Positions 44,076 through 57,140 are shown, numbered from the stretch's first letter. The stretch is DNA of 64,000 bases from Crotalaria pallida (GCA_037953625.1 CM075652.1:57281501-57345500); one strand, 5' to 3'. Translations and numbers: made by a program. Notes: generated by a model not told the origin, from the sequence alone.

Positions 44076-47000
44076 ATGGCCGACTCCACTCCAACTCCGA
44101 CTCCATCTTCTTCCAAGTCCGCTGCGGCATCATCATCATCTTGTTTCCATCGAACGGTTACTTTCTTATTATCCTTCTTTCATTTTCATTCTCGCTCACC
44201 CACTCTCTATTTTCCCTCACCCCTTTCTTTATTTCTGACCTTTTTTTTGTTTTTTGTCTTCGAAGGTTTCTCTGTCTGATTGGTGGCTGATTAGAGCCGA
44301 ACATGACTTCCAAGGAAAACGGTTAGCCGTCTCAGGCATTCCATCAAACAACAACACGGACTCTTCTTCTTCTTCCAAATTAGGGTTTTTTCTTTTTACT
44401 TTTTACTTTTATACCCTCCCTAATATTATGTTGTTGCACTGTTTTCTAATTGCTTTGTTTGAAGGAAATTGATTTAATCGGTGTGGTGTTTTAGGAAAGG
44501 AGCGATGAGGGTGTTTGTTTCTGCTCCTGTTACCAAAAGACATGATTTGTTTTCCCTTGAGACTGCTGATGGGGTTTACATTATGATCAGAGGTTTCATT
44601 AACAAGGAGCGCACGCTCGAAAATGGTTTCCCCGACGAGGTTTCTACCTAATTTTTTTTTTTTAAAAAAAAACTAAGTACCCGAGTTAGTCCTATAGAAA
44701 TGCGCCCCAATTTAGTTTTTGAAGAAATGGAATTAAGATTAAGATCCCTAATTTTGTCATGTGTCTTTGGAAATGACTAGTTAGATTGGTACTTGGGATT
44801 CTTAGTTTTTAAGCTGAGGTTTTTCATTTCTTAGGGACTAAATTGTGAGACGGGTTTCTTCTGTGTGGCAAATTTGGTTATTCACTCCATTTTTATTCTA
44901 GTTGATTTGTAATTGTAAAGTTTGTATGTTATACCAATTTGACTTTCTGATCCTCTTTGCTTTATGGCTAGGTTTTTAATCACTTTTTATTTGGATTTCC
45001 TACAAACTGGGAGAAATATGATGTGAATTGCTTCGAAGAATCGGTAACTAGAAATGATTCGAGTTGTGCTGTTCCTGATAAAGTACCTGGAATTGATGGA
45101 GAAATCTTATGCGATGGTAAGTATTTGTGTATGTTATTTTCTTCATATAATATAGCTGTTTGATATTTCTCATTTCCTATCTCTCTAGTCTCTATAATCT
45201 ATATTGAGCTAGATTTTTTATAATTCTTGTTACAGGTGTAGAAAAACCTACTCCAACTACTACCTTGGTATCACCAAAAGATGCCCTAGGAGATCATGAG
45301 ATGCCATTCCGTGAAGGTGAACTGAGTTTTGTGTGTTACGTTCTTCATGTCATATAGTTGTTTGATATTTTATCGTTACCTATCTCTCTAGTCTCTGTAG
45401 TCTATATCCAGCTAGATGTTTTTTAATTCTTGATGCAGGTGTAGAAGAAACTACTCCAACTACTACTTTGGCATCACCAAAAGATGCATTAGGAGATCAC
45501 GAGATGCCATTCCATGAAGGTGAACTGAATGCATCTAAGGAGATTGCTGGGGTTAACGTTGTTAATGCTAGTGGTGGGAATAGACGTATTACCAGGTCGC
45601 ATAATATTAAAATCTGCCAGATGAAGAATAAGCATGCTTCTGGATGTCAACACAAAGATAAAGAGCAGGTTTATACCTCTGGAGATCACGAGAAGCCATT
45701 CCATGAAGATGGATTAAACGTGTCTAAGGAGAATGCTGGGGATATTGGTGTTCATGGTAGTCGTGTACCATACCCTGGAGATGAATGTGATCAATCTAAG
45801 GAGATGGGTGGGGTTATTGTCAGTGGCAGGACTAGGCGTAGTACCAGGTTGCATAATGTCAAAGTCTCCCAGCAGAAGAATAAGCCTGCTTCTGGATGTC
45901 CTCGAAAACATACAGATAAAGAGCCGATCTCTACCTCAGTGGCCTTGGTCTTGGAGAATCCTGATGTAGAGGAACTGAAAAGTGCTATGATGCCTGCTCA
46001 ATCACAATCACTCGGACAAGTTAATGCATCATCTGAGCAGCTTGTTAAAAAATCTGCATCCAGAATTTCTAGAGCTTTGTCAATAAATACTGAAGGCACT
46101 TCCAAGAAAAAGAGAGTCGTAGAGAAACAAAAAGTGATCAATCCTAAAAGAAAAATGACTAGATCTACATCTGCTATGATATATCGGCAAGAAAGGGATG
46201 GAAGCCCTTTGGTCAAGGTTGGTACAGAGAATATTTCCTCAGTTTGTCGAAAGGCCTTGAACTTCGACAATGCTGATGGAGAGGGACTGAAAAGTCCAGT
46301 GACACCTGTTCAATCAAAATCACAGGGGCAAGCAAACACATCATCTGAGCAGCTTGTTAAAAATTCTGCATCCAGATTGTCTAGAACTTTGTCACCAAAA
46401 AATGAAGGCTCTTGCAATAAAAAGAGAGCGAGAGACAAAACAAATGCAACCACACCTAAAGTAAAAATGATCGAATCTGCCTCTGCTGTGAAATATCCAC
46501 GAGAAGGTGATGTAAGCGGGAAAATCTTAGTTTCTCCAAAGTCGTTGAGTATTGGAAAATCCAGATCGGGTAAGTTTTCTTTTATTTTCTATATACAAAC
46601 TGCTAAAACTTATTTTGCTTATATATAATAGGATTACCTTATGTGCTTATAATGCACTCTTATTCTGTTGTCCAACACTACTTTCTCAATGCTATTGTTT
46701 GCCTTTTTTCTTATAAATTAATTTGAAGTGCATGAATCACTGACATTTATTGAATTCAATTTTTTTTTAAAATCTTTGGGCTATGTTGCAGGCAGGTTGC
46801 TTATTCCTCGCTTGGACTTTTGGCGCAATCAGATACCTGTTTATAATTTGGTATGTGATTTCATTAGGTGATTGTGTACCTTTTACTTTGCTTCTATTGG
46901 TACACATCCTGCACACCACATTATATCTAATTCACTGAATATGTTCCTTCTTTTTCCCCAAAAAATGCTTCCTCTCCTATATTTTTTGGAAATGCTTATA

Positions 47001-48384
47001 TACAATTTGTTTTCTTTATGTGGTGGGATAGGGTAGAGGTTGAGGATTTACTACTTATTATCTTTTGAATGTTGCTCTTTAAATGCTATCTTACAGGAAC
47101 GTGAGGTTACAGAAATTCAGGATGGAGCATCTTTGTTATCACCATTTAAAGGTCCTTCACCGTCAGTGAACAGGTACTTGTTTGATGTTTCCATATTTTC
47201 CACTTAAATTAGATTAGAATTTTATAGGTGTGGAAGGCATTTCCTTAGGTTTAAGTGTCTCCGCACACTGGATGGTTATTAATGTTTTCATTTCATCAGT
47301 TGTCCTATTATGTTGTTGCCTGATCTGGAAACATTGTCTACTATGTTGTATCTCATTACATTTGTAAGAAGTGGAGCTCAATCTCAGAAATAGCAAAGGC
47401 AGTTGAGAATGAAGAAGTTAAAGCCTACAAATATGAATTAAATCACAATTTCCCTGGGCAAATACGATATATTCTAGAGGAGGGTTTGGATTATGTTTGA
47501 AAAGTTTGGAATCTTTTACTGAAATATAGCTGTAGCACTTTAGTTGATATTTCGGATCCTTATGCTGTGTGTGTATGTGGTACAAAAATAACTTGGAGTG
47601 TATCACAGTTGTGTGATGGTAACTTGGGCAATCTAACAGAATTAATCCAAATAGGCAACATAAAAAACTTCGCAAAACTATTATTTAACTGAGAAAGACA
47701 GAACAGGTATTCTTGGACCAAAGCTAAGTCCTGCTGCTGAATTACAAGTTCTATGAATAAAGGGAAAAAGATACAGTGAGAGGGTCACTCCAGGAAGAAT
47801 TTAGAAAATAGGAACTCAGGAAATAAACTTTCTAGATGCATGACAATGCCTATATTATTTTATCCTTCCTTTGTTTTGAAACTCATGCTTTTTGTTTGAG
47901 TTGCCACTTGTCAATCTGAGAAGCTCAACTAATTACATGGGTGGTTAGTCTAGTTAGTCAGTTAGATATAAGTAGGGAAAAGGGGTAGTAGAGAGGGATT
48001 CTGATCGATAAGGAGCAACCCTTGGAAGGAGATCATTCAACTTTTCCGAATGAGATTTTAGTAACAGAAAAGCTTTCTATCTTTCTCAATTGATTTTGCA
48101 ACATGTTTGTTGATTCCTGACACCATCAATTGTAACAAATTGCTGAGATCTTTAACCAACACTTCTTCCTTTGTGACAAGTTGATACTTTATCTTCATAA
48201 ATATCTGCGTTAATGCTAAAAGCATATCTTATGTAGTTAGGGAGTAGCATACTTCCTGCTTCATTTTTCATGGATGGATACTTGAATCGAGAATAATTCC
48301 AATTCGTTTGGCCTTGTTAATCTGAAATAGTTGTTTTGTTTCAGCAAGTCTAAGAATCAGAAACTTGCAGCAGCATGGCAGTGA
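44076..48384 (+). CDS. KNL2: KNL2-type kinetochore protein (SANTA domain, CENPC-like motif), nine exons
   Basis: KNL2 is a centromere factor needed for loading CENH3. Inferred exons: 44076-44156, 44266-44384, 44495-44639, 44972-45116, 45236-45316, 45439-46569, 46792-46850, 47097-47173 and 48345-48384. All join in phase with GT/AG ends, giving 625 residues. The SANTA domain spans about residues 28-131, from VSLSDWWLI through FVSAPVTKRHDLFSLET and IRGFINKERTLENGF to FGFPTNWEKY. The long exon 6 is basic, Ser-rich and internally repeated. A CENPC-like motif GRLLIPRLDFWRNQIPVY sits at about 568-585. The C-terminus SKSKNQKLAAAWQ is short. The exon 2 donor (TTAGG/GTTTTT) and the last exon are the least certain points. 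Having both domains suggests the alpha-KNL2 type. Confidence 0.88.
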
Positions 48385-49384
48385 GTTAAAGCCTTAAAGG
48401 TGTAATGCAAGGATATTTTTTGTAAATTTTGCCTCTCTTTTGTTATAGTTTCTACCATCTGAAGACCGAAAGATACTGTATTGAGTTGTTGCATCTTTTG
48501 GGGTAGTGTCTACTAACTAGATCAGATGTGTAATGGTTCCGTATGGTTAGGCTGAATGCATTTTGTTTACTTTCTTTTTATGCATTCACTTTTAGTGACC
48601 TGCACCAAAATTACTAGAGACTCCGAAGGGAATTTGTTTACTTCCGAGCATTAATTTTGACGGCATAACTCCTGATGTTTATCTGTAAATGCTGTCAGCA
48701 AAAACTTCTCATAGAGCTTGCAATCAACTTCGGATCCTCCACTTCTAGTATCTGCGTTAATTAATCATGATATTGGTTGTTGGAAACGTGAAACTCTTGC
48801 AAATGTTTTCTTGCCGTCATGAGTCATGACTGTGAGAAGATTCTCTCTATTCCTTTGCATTCAATACAATTGATGAACTTATTTGGCACTACAGCAGCCA
48901 TGGCATATTCACGGTCAAAAGTGCCTGTCACCTTGAGATGGGTTGGAGAAAGAACCATGACAATAATATGGACAGCTCATCTTCTAGTAACCATGGATTG
49001 TGGAAGGTGTTTTGGAAAATGAAGATGGAACTTCTTCGTTTTTGTGCTCTTCATGATCATTTCTACCAAAGCAAACCTGCTCCACAAAAATGCTGTTGAA
49101 CAGGGTTCATGCAGCAGGTGTGGCTCTTACACATTAATCCTGCTGGATTGTGCTTAGTACAACCTGATTGCTAAGAAATAGTTCAGCTTGAAACTTGGCT
49201 TTGAGTTTGATTAGAACTATTTCAGTTTGAATTAAGCTTTGATTTGAGTTCATAAACTGTTTGGCTCGATTTGAGTTCGCAAATTGATCGTCTTGGCTCA
49301 TAAGTTTGAAATTGTTTAGTTTGTATGCTCAAATATTGATAATTTATTAATGAAGTACATTACATAAAAAATAAACTACCAACA
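48385..49384. other. 3' flank of KNL2
   Basis: This holds a probable 3' UTR and AT-rich spacer. The 67-codon frame at 48819-49022 has no family resemblance that I recognise. No RNA gene is seen. Confidence 0.4.
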
Positions 49385-49587
49385 AAGTCCAGCACAGTTG
49401 GTAGATAACCGAATTCTTTAACCATGATATCAGGAGTTCGATCCATGTCGTTGGTATGGAAAATGCTTTGTTGGTAGAGACAAAACATACTTCAGTGATC
49501 TTTATACCTCGAAGGGAATTAGTCTTCGGCCGTTGGCTAGATGATACCCTGGTGTATACTAAAATAATACTAAAATAAAAAAAAAAA
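49385..49587 (+). mobile_element. tRNA-derived SINE
   Basis: An A-box-like AGCACAGTTGGTAG (49391-49404) and a B box GGAGTTCGATCC (49433-49444) are spaced as in tRNA genes. A tRNA-unrelated body follows and ends in an A-rich tail at 49574-49587. It is about 200 bp and of a different family from the SINE at 5988. I could not define the duplication confidently. Confidence 0.7.
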
Positions 49588-49798
49588 CTAAATGAACCTA
49601 CCCCTAATTTTTAATTTCTATTCTCTTAATATTATTTTTAAATTCAAATATTTAGAAAACTCATTTTAACATATATATTTATATATTAAATTGAAGCCGT
49701 TCACGAGTTGAACTATAAAGTTTTGTTTGTTTTTTAATGAGTTCAATTTCCAAAAAATTAGTTCATTTGATTCATAAACCAAGTTTACCGAGTTAATT

Positions 49799-50157
49799 AC
49801 TCCCTCCGTCCTTAATTATAAGATACTTTTAACCAATTCACACAAATTAGAAAAAGTAGTTATTATTTTCAAAACTATAAAAAAAAATGGCTTAATTATG
49901 TCACAAGTCCCTGAAGTTTGGGGTACTTTTGTCACATACCCTTATTCTTTGTTTTTCAATGTCTGACTCCCCGAAGTTACTTATGACTAGGGTTCTGATG
50001 TTACATGTCATCAAAATTGGCCAGAATTGGTAGTAGGGGTATATGACAAACCCAAAAGTAACTTCGGGGAGTCAGACATTGAAAAAAAAATATAAGGATA
50101 TCTGACAAAAGTACCCCAAACTTCAGGGACTTCTGACATAATTAAGTCAAAAAATAT
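49799..50157. mobile_element. Stowaway-like end with a foldback MITE of about 260 bp beside it
   Basis: TACTCCCTCCGTCC at 49799-49812 looks like a Stowaway terminus, but no matching right end was found. At 49889-50148 lies an inverted-repeat element with arms of about 95 bp (GGCTTAATTATGTCA.. against GACTTAATTATGTCA.. in reverse), flanked by 9-bp near-duplicates AAAAAAAAT and AAAAAATAT in A-rich DNA. The arms share a CCTGAAGTTTGGGGTACTTTTGTCA stretch (25 bases in total; only the shared part is meant). It is probably MULE-derived. Confidence 0.6.
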
Positions 50158-50329
50158 CAAACTTCCAAAATTATCCCTATATCTAGTATTATCATTAAAA
50201 AAAAAATGTTTTTGACTGTTTTTTAGTTGATATAAATTAGCCTATAACCAAAATATCTCTCTCATTGAAGTATGATAATTTTAAAAAATATGTGTCATCT
50301 GCTATACTCAGCCCTATCTTCATCAACTT

Positions 50330-52060
50330 GCTAACTATGGAGTATAGAGTAAATGTGCCTGATGTCCACTATTATTGCGGTGAAGAGAAAAATGAGCATT
50401 TTTCTTTTCTTCCTTGAAGTTCACAATTACTTAGTTTTACTATCATATTTGCCTGATGTCCACTATTCTTGCGATGTAGTTTCATACATATATACTCACT
50501 TAATTATAGTGTCATATTGTTGTTTTTAATTCAGTTTCTGTATTGTTTTTTCTTGATGCACAGAAAATAAAAGATACTGAATAACGTCATAGAAATATTG
50601 AATTGAAGTAAGCAATCAGAGAGGAATTGAAAAATCAAATAATATAAATTAAGATGAACGAGAATTTTCAGAATTAGAATTAGAGAGATTTAAAGGTGAA
50701 AAAAAATGCAAAAACTGAAGGTGGAAAAAGAAATACTCACATCAACTATAAAATCAAATCATATTAACGTCTTCGAAATATTGAACTGAAGGATCAAATA
50801 ATATAAATTAAGATGAGCGAGAATTCTCAGAATTAGATAATATAAAGGTGGAAAAAAAGCAAAGATTGAAGGTGAAAAAAGAAATACTCACACCAAGCAT
50901 AAAATCAAATCCTATTATATATAGTGATTTGGAAAACTTGATTAATTTATTTAATTTCAAATTTTAATATTTTTTTTGAGGATAATGATTTCTTTTTCGT
51001 CAAACTTAGAATAATGATTTCACATACAGATTAAATAAATTTGAATAATTTATTTAATTTCAAATTGTAATTTTGGTTATAGATAATGATTATCTATCTA
51101 CAAATGTTCTGGTGTGAGTAAAACTTTAACAACAAACGTGGTGTCTCAAAAATTTTCTTCGACAAACGTGATGCATCGAAACATTTGGTTTATTTTTGAT
51201 AGTATAGTTTTAATTCTCTTGTAAAAAAACATTCACATCAAGCATAAAATCAAATCCTATTACATATAATATTTTTATTTATTACATTAAACAAATTTTA
51301 TTTTCATATGTTACAATAAATAAAATTTATTATAGAAGGAATTGGGCAACCGTAGATGCAGTTCTCTGAAATTAAAGGTTAGGCCACTCGAGAGAATATG
51401 CAATCTTCTGACCTTATTAAAGTTTAGGCCAATCGAGAAGATATAGTTTTCTAAAATTAAAGCTTCAGTCCCTCAAGAAGAGTTATTAATGTATCGAAGA
51501 ATGACATGCTGAAAGTTAGTGTGATGAATCTAAACAACGTCTTCGAAATACTGAATTGAAGTAAGTAATTAGAAAGAAACTGAAAAATCAAATAATATAG
51601 ATTAAGATGAGCCAGAATTCTCAGAATTAGAAATATTTAAAGGTGGAAAAAAATGCAAAGATTGAAGGTGAAAAAAAAATACTCAAATCAAACACCAAAT
51701 CAAATGCTATTAATGTATTTGAAATACTGAAATGAAGAAAGCCATTAGAGAGGAACTGAAGAATCAATAATAATATAAATTAAGATGAACGAGAATTCTC
51801 ACAATTATAGAGATTTAAAGGTGGAAAAAAATGCAAAGATTGAAGATAAAAAAAATACTCACATCAAGTAGTGATTTCGAAAACTTGAATAATCTATTTA
51901 ATTTCAAATTTTAATATTTTTGTAGAGGATAATGATTAATTTTTTTCGAAAAACTGAGGATATTGATTTCACATGCAAATGATTAAATAAATTTGAGTAT
52001 TTTATTTAATTTCAAATAAAATGATTAAATGAAATGCAGAGCTTCCAACTACACAGACAG
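50330..52060. repeat. Diverged repeats of about 170-180 bp in a Helitron-like region
   Basis: Four related blocks start near 50585, 50771, 51534 and 51716. Each runs from CGAAATA(C/T)TGAA through AAATCAAATAATATAAATTAAG, GAGAATTCTCAGAATTAG and AGGTGGAAAAAA to ACTCACATCAA. The first pair and the second pair are each adjacent, separated by about 600 bp that also has a duplicated GATAATGATT segment. No coding function is visible. Confidence 0.65.
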
Positions 52061-53614
52061 AGTGGGACGATGTGTTACATGCTCGCCGCAAGAGATCTCT
52101 TCATTATTTTTTTAATCTTTTGCTATTTCAATAATTTTACATTTTCTGTACTTTTCTTTTTCTTTGTTAGTCAATTACTATGATTTTTTCTTTTTTTTCG
52201 TTGCATTCCATTCTTTTTTTTCCTGTTGTTGTTGTTTTTCAATAAACCAAAAAAATAAAGAATTGCTTCCTTTTTGCAAATTATGATTTTCTTGTTGTTG
52301 TTATTATTTAAATCTTTTGCTATTTCAATAATTTTACATTTTTAATACTTATATCAGTGGTTATGTTTGGTTAAAAACTTATATCAATTGTTGTCTCAAA
52401 TTTATTTCTTTTCCCTTTTTTATATTGTGTACAGAACTAATCTGAGTTTCATTATGGAATGCAACTGATCGTGAATGATACATGACATACAAACCTTGAA
52501 GCACCATCAAACGATAAGAAGAAATCTTTTATGAGTGAGGTAGTTGGTATGCAAAGACTTAATAGCTTAACACAGGACAATCACTAATGAAGAATGATAC
52601 TGGAAACTACATGGTCCAAACCTAAGGTCATTGACCATAGAAACAGAACATGGTAACAAATATGAACCAGTTGCGTGCATACTTACACAAATTTACAGTA
52701 ATTGAAAAAAAAACCACCATGTTCCTGAACAATGCCAGTTTTTAAAAAAAAAACGGTTTGTGTACAACAATTTTACAATTGCCATATATTGTAGTTATAT
52801 AAAATCATTTTTTTTTTCCAATTTTAACTTTTAAGCAAAATTGAAATCATATTCTTTTGAAGAAAAAAAAGACATAAAAAGGACAGTATTTTTAACTCTT
52901 TGATATTATTTTTTATTTTTTTAATGCAAGTTTACACATTGTTTTGGAGAAGAAGGAACTTTAGTCAATGAAAAAAAAACCAATGTCAGGTTTTATTTCT
53001 TTAATTGATGATTCATGATTACTATTTTTTTTAATAGTTCATGATTAGTATTTCCACATGTTAAGAGTTTTGTTCATTCCATCTCACATTTAATTTCTAG
53101 AAATTGCATAACTAAAACTAATTTATTTTTGTGTATGTATGAATAATGATAACTCTTTGATAGTGTTTTTTTATTTCTTTTTATGCAGGTTTACACATTG
53201 TTTTGATGAAATGGATGAAGAAGGAACTCAAGGCAATGTAAAAAAAAAAAAACACAATGCCAGGTTTCATTTCTTTAATTTTTTTCATTGCAATTCTTCT
53301 CTTATTTTGCTCATTCTCTAATGTATAAAACAATTTTTGTTTTGTTTTATGTTGTAATTTCACTAATTTGTTTGTTTCTTCATCCAATGTAATTTGTTTA
53401 TTAAATCTGGGTTTCAAGAATTTTTTTTTAGAATTTAATTTGTAGGTCTTTAATTTATGTTCTAAATGTGATAATTTTTCTTTGTGATTTGAAAAGGGCG
53501 GATTAGAGGTAACATGGGAGGATTAACATAACATCAAAATCCTTAAACAAAATCGCTAAGGTATTTTCTTTTACAACTAATTTTTCTTCTTGAAATTAAA
53601 CAAAATCCTTTCCT
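52061..53614. other. AT-rich DNA with a duplicated exon-like segment
   Basis: Segments at about 52893-52995 and 53150-53285 are diverged copies. Both have a pyrimidine-rich tract, GCA(A/G)GTTTACACATTGTTTTG, AAGAAGGAACT and a purine tract. The second is preceded by an acceptor-like ATGCAG. They could be captured exon ends, but the reading is too short to name. A third related stretch, TCTCTAATGTATAAAACA, occurs at 53312 and again at 54733. Confidence 0.4.
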
Positions 53615-53622
53615 CATTCTCT

Positions 53623-54729
53623 CTGAAGCATGGGTACATCGTTTTAGGAGCCGTACACGTACCGAGTACTTTTTGGGTACGGGTACGACTTGGGTACGGG
53701 TACACGTACCGGGTACGCCTCGGTACGTACCGGGTACGTACCCGAACAAAAAAATAAAATAAAAAAAACTTGGGTAGATATTTGGGTATGCCGGGGTATA
53801 CGGTGGGTACAGTACCCACCAATTGGGTACGACACAACACCATTAAAATTGAAAAATTTTATTTTTTTTTTCTGTTTTTTTTATTCCCAACCTTAGACAT
53901 CTTAATCTTATCCTAGGGTTGAGTTTTGAAGCAAACCCTCTCTACCTCCTCTCTATCTCTCGAAGCACCCTCTCTGCCTCACTCCTCTCTCTATCTCTAC
54001 TGTCAGCTGTCGTTCGCTCGCCGTGCTGCTCGCTACTCGCTGCTCACTTGCTGCCGTTGCCGTGCTACTCGAACCCGTCGCCGTGTTGCTCGCTGCTGTC
54101 GTCGTCGTGCTGCTCGCTTTGCTGCTCGAACCCATCATACTCATCGTACAGAGATAAAATACTTCTACTCTGTTACTTATTTTTCTAATTAGATTTGCTG
54201 CATCTTGGAAAATTAGGATTTCATTTGCTGCATCTAATGAGATTTGTTGCATCTTGTAATTTTTCAGTTTTTTTTCATAGTATCATACTGATTTCGTGAG
54301 CTTGTTCTTTTTTCATAATATCATACAATTATTTTTTCAGTTTATTTTTTCATAGTATAATACTGATTTGTTGCATCTTTAATTGACTGATTTAGTAAAC
54401 TTGTTCTTTAAATATGGTAATGTTGTTAGTAACTAGTAAGCTAACTCTATTTGGAAAATCTTTAATTTTTAAGTGTTTATTATTAATTTGAACTTAATGT
54501 TTTCTTTTTTACATCAAAATAATTTTTAAGTGTTTATTATTAATTTTAACTTAATTTTTACCTTACTGATTTTATTTTTTCCATTTTTTTAAATTTAAAT
54601 ATAATTATATTAATAAAATAAATTACTAAATATATATATATATATAAACGTACCAGTACTTTAGTTTTTTAGAAATTGCCGTACCCCGTACCCGTACCGG
54701 GTACCGGTACCGTACCGTACTCATGCAAC
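53623..54729 (-). mobile_element. Non-autonomous hAT-like element with GGTAC-rich ends (copy 2)
   Basis: This is the same family as 9319-10224 in opposite orientation. Its right side in reverse complement gives GTTGCATGAGTACGGTACGG, a GGTAC cluster, then GTTTATATATATATATTTA as in copy 1, and its left side gives GAAGCATGGGTAC. The left flank CATTCTCT (53615-53622) and right flank CCATCTCT (54730-54737) are a degenerate 8-bp duplication. A paralogous uninterrupted site CTCATTCTCTAATGTATAAA is present at about 53307-53326. The interior has a CTGCTCG-rich segment (53990-54135) equivalent to the GCAGCGAGC-rich part of copy 1. There is no transposase. Confidence 0.78.
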
Positions 54730-55350
54730 CCATCTCTAATGTATAAAACATTTTTTTCTTTACGTTGTAATTTGTTTGTTTCTTTGGTGGTTATAATTGG
54801 TTTTTTTAACCTCATTTCTTAGGGTTGAGGATTAGAATCTAAAAAGTATTCCTATAAGTTTTATTGGGAAATATTATCTTAAAAAAATTGAAAGATATTT
54901 ATTGTTTTAGCAAAACTTATCCCTTTATTGGTTCTCACTTCGACCTTCACTCGAAATTCTTAACGATAAATGAGACATTCATTTAAATTTTTTGATTAAA
55001 TTGTTATCTTCTTTGATATTTTGAGTTTTTTTTTTTGTCCAAAATACAAAGTAACGATGCATCTATTACAATTTATGAAAACTCTACTACATCATGTATA
55101 TAGACAAACATATTAAATTTAAGGGAAATTAAATCGAAGATTAACAAAATAGCAATGCATGTATAATTTCTTTGAAATTTATGAATCCATATTTTGGAAC
55201 ATGACAACTAAGAATGCATACAATTCTTAATAATAATTTGCATGAAAATAAACCTCTTTAACATATAAATAACCTTCATAAATACCGATTTTTAATATAT
55301 CATTTTATTATAAACAACTCTTTACGACAAAAACAGGACAATGAGAATGC
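54730..55350. other. AT-rich tail of Helitron-like segment C
   Basis: No gene or repeat is recognised apart from the short similarity at 54733-54790 to 53312-53390. Confidence 0.4.
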
Positions 55351-55382
55351 GGGGCGACAGGCACGCCCCGTCGACACGCTAG
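55351..55382 (+). mobile_element. Helitron 3' terminus (segment C)
   Basis: The hairpin GGGGCG-ACAGGCA-CGCCCC (55351-55369 inclusive of loop) is followed by nine bases and CTAG at 55379-55382, then T. This is the Helitron 3' signature, with a hairpin sequence unlike those at 24537 and 43328. The 5' end could not be found. It may lie before the repeats at 50330. Confidence 0.65.
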
Positions 55383-57140
55383 TCTTGATAAAAAGATGCA
55401 CCTCATCTGCTTTTACCGGCACACATCTCCGCTTGGAATCTTGTTAATGCACACTTCCAAACTACGTTCCTGATGGTCTTCAAAGTTAAGTTAATGCAGA
55501 CTTCCAAACTGCGTTCCACCACCAAAGAGTCAACCAACAAGAGTTAGCAACGTCTATTTCAAACATGTACTGTGTAACACCCCGAATTTTAATCCTCGAT
55601 TAAGGAAATATTAAATATAATTAATTATGAGAAAAATAATTAGTTTTGTTTGATGTAAATGTTTTGTATTTGAATGATTAATGTGTGAAAAATATTTGTG
55701 AAGGAAATTTTGTGTGAAAATTGATACTTTTACTAATTAGTCCTTAGTCAGGTCCTAAAATGTAATATTAAAAAGGTTTTTGAAGGGAAAAGTAATAAAA
55801 TATGAATTTTTGAAAAAAAAAATAGAATTGGTAATCGATTACCATGACTAGATAATCGATTACCAGTGCTTTGCAAAAACTAGGAAATGTGTTCGATGAC
55901 TCAAACACGATGATGCTTCAACCATTGACACCTAATCACCCCAAGTATAGTGGAAGATGCATGTAAGCTTGCATGAAAATGAATTTGAGCCTATAAATTG
56001 GGTGTTGGAGGTGGAAAATGGAGTCTTTAGCTCCATATCCCTATTTTGTTTTCCTTTGATTCAAGTAGCTCTCTTCTTCATCTTTGTTCTCCTTCCACAG
56101 ATCAAAACACTTGACAAGCTTTACATCATTTTAAAGCTTGCAAAACCACCTTCAATTTGATACCAAATTCGTGACAAGAGGTGACTTGTGCTGAGAGTTT
56201 CGAGCCTGCAAAGATAGGCCATCAATTCTGGAAACTCTGTTTTCTAATTCGAGTACCCTACTTCCAGCTTCAATTTTGGTAAGCGCAAGCTATCAATCGT
56301 TGTCAAAACTTTTTTATCTTAAAGTTAGTATGGCAAAGATTCGTTATTGATTCTCATTACCATTTGCCACGTCAAAATCGTTGATGAACATGCATGACCG
56401 AATCTGTTTTGGACATGAAGTGGTGAATTGGGTGGATTGATTTTCTTGCATTTTCAGACCTGAGACTTGTTTGTGAAGCTTCTAAGAGGTAAGAGAGAAG
56501 CTTTACATTTTCTTTACATTTAAAATATAAGGTGAACCACCAAGAGGTTTTATGGCTTGGAGGCCAATTTGAAGTTTATGAACTATTGGGACATGTTTGA
56601 TTATGCATATACAAGTTGTAGAAATGTTTGAATTGAATTGAAATGCTTTAAATTGAGATTTGATATGTTGAGTTGTTGAATTTGTGAATTTATGCATAAT
56701 TGGAATGCAAATTGAAATGGATGAGTTTGGTACTAAATTGATGGCATAGACAAGTCCTATTTGATGTGTTAAAGTTCTGTTTGAGGGTAATTTTGGTTAA
56801 AAGTGGGTATTGTTGAGTTTGGTGCGTTAAAACTCAGTTTCCGTGCATTCTGCAGAACTGATAATCGATTATCGAACTGAACCTGAAACCAGATTTTGAA
56901 AATCAATTCAATAATCGATTATCAGGGGACGATAATCGATTATCAAGGGGTCAGAAAAGCTAAAAACACCAAATCATCAATATTTCCTCAAACACCCATT
57001 GTTTAAGGTTATATCCTTAATGTTTGGACTTGTTATGCACGAAAGAATAAAGTGATATGTCAACCTAATGCACAGATATAATGATTGCATTCATGCATGG
57101 TGGAAAGGTTGGACATTAGGTTGATTGGACAAACCAGTTT

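Noticed and set aside
47418..47675. 85-residue minus-strand frame in KNL2 intron 8
   Set aside because: It lies in an intron, is antisense to KNL2 and has no recognisable domain.
47850..48130. Possible solo LTR in KNL2 intron 8 (GTTAGTCTAGTTAGTCAGTTAG region)
   Set aside because: The wording resembles copia LTR 5' leader DNA, but neither termini nor a target duplication could be found.
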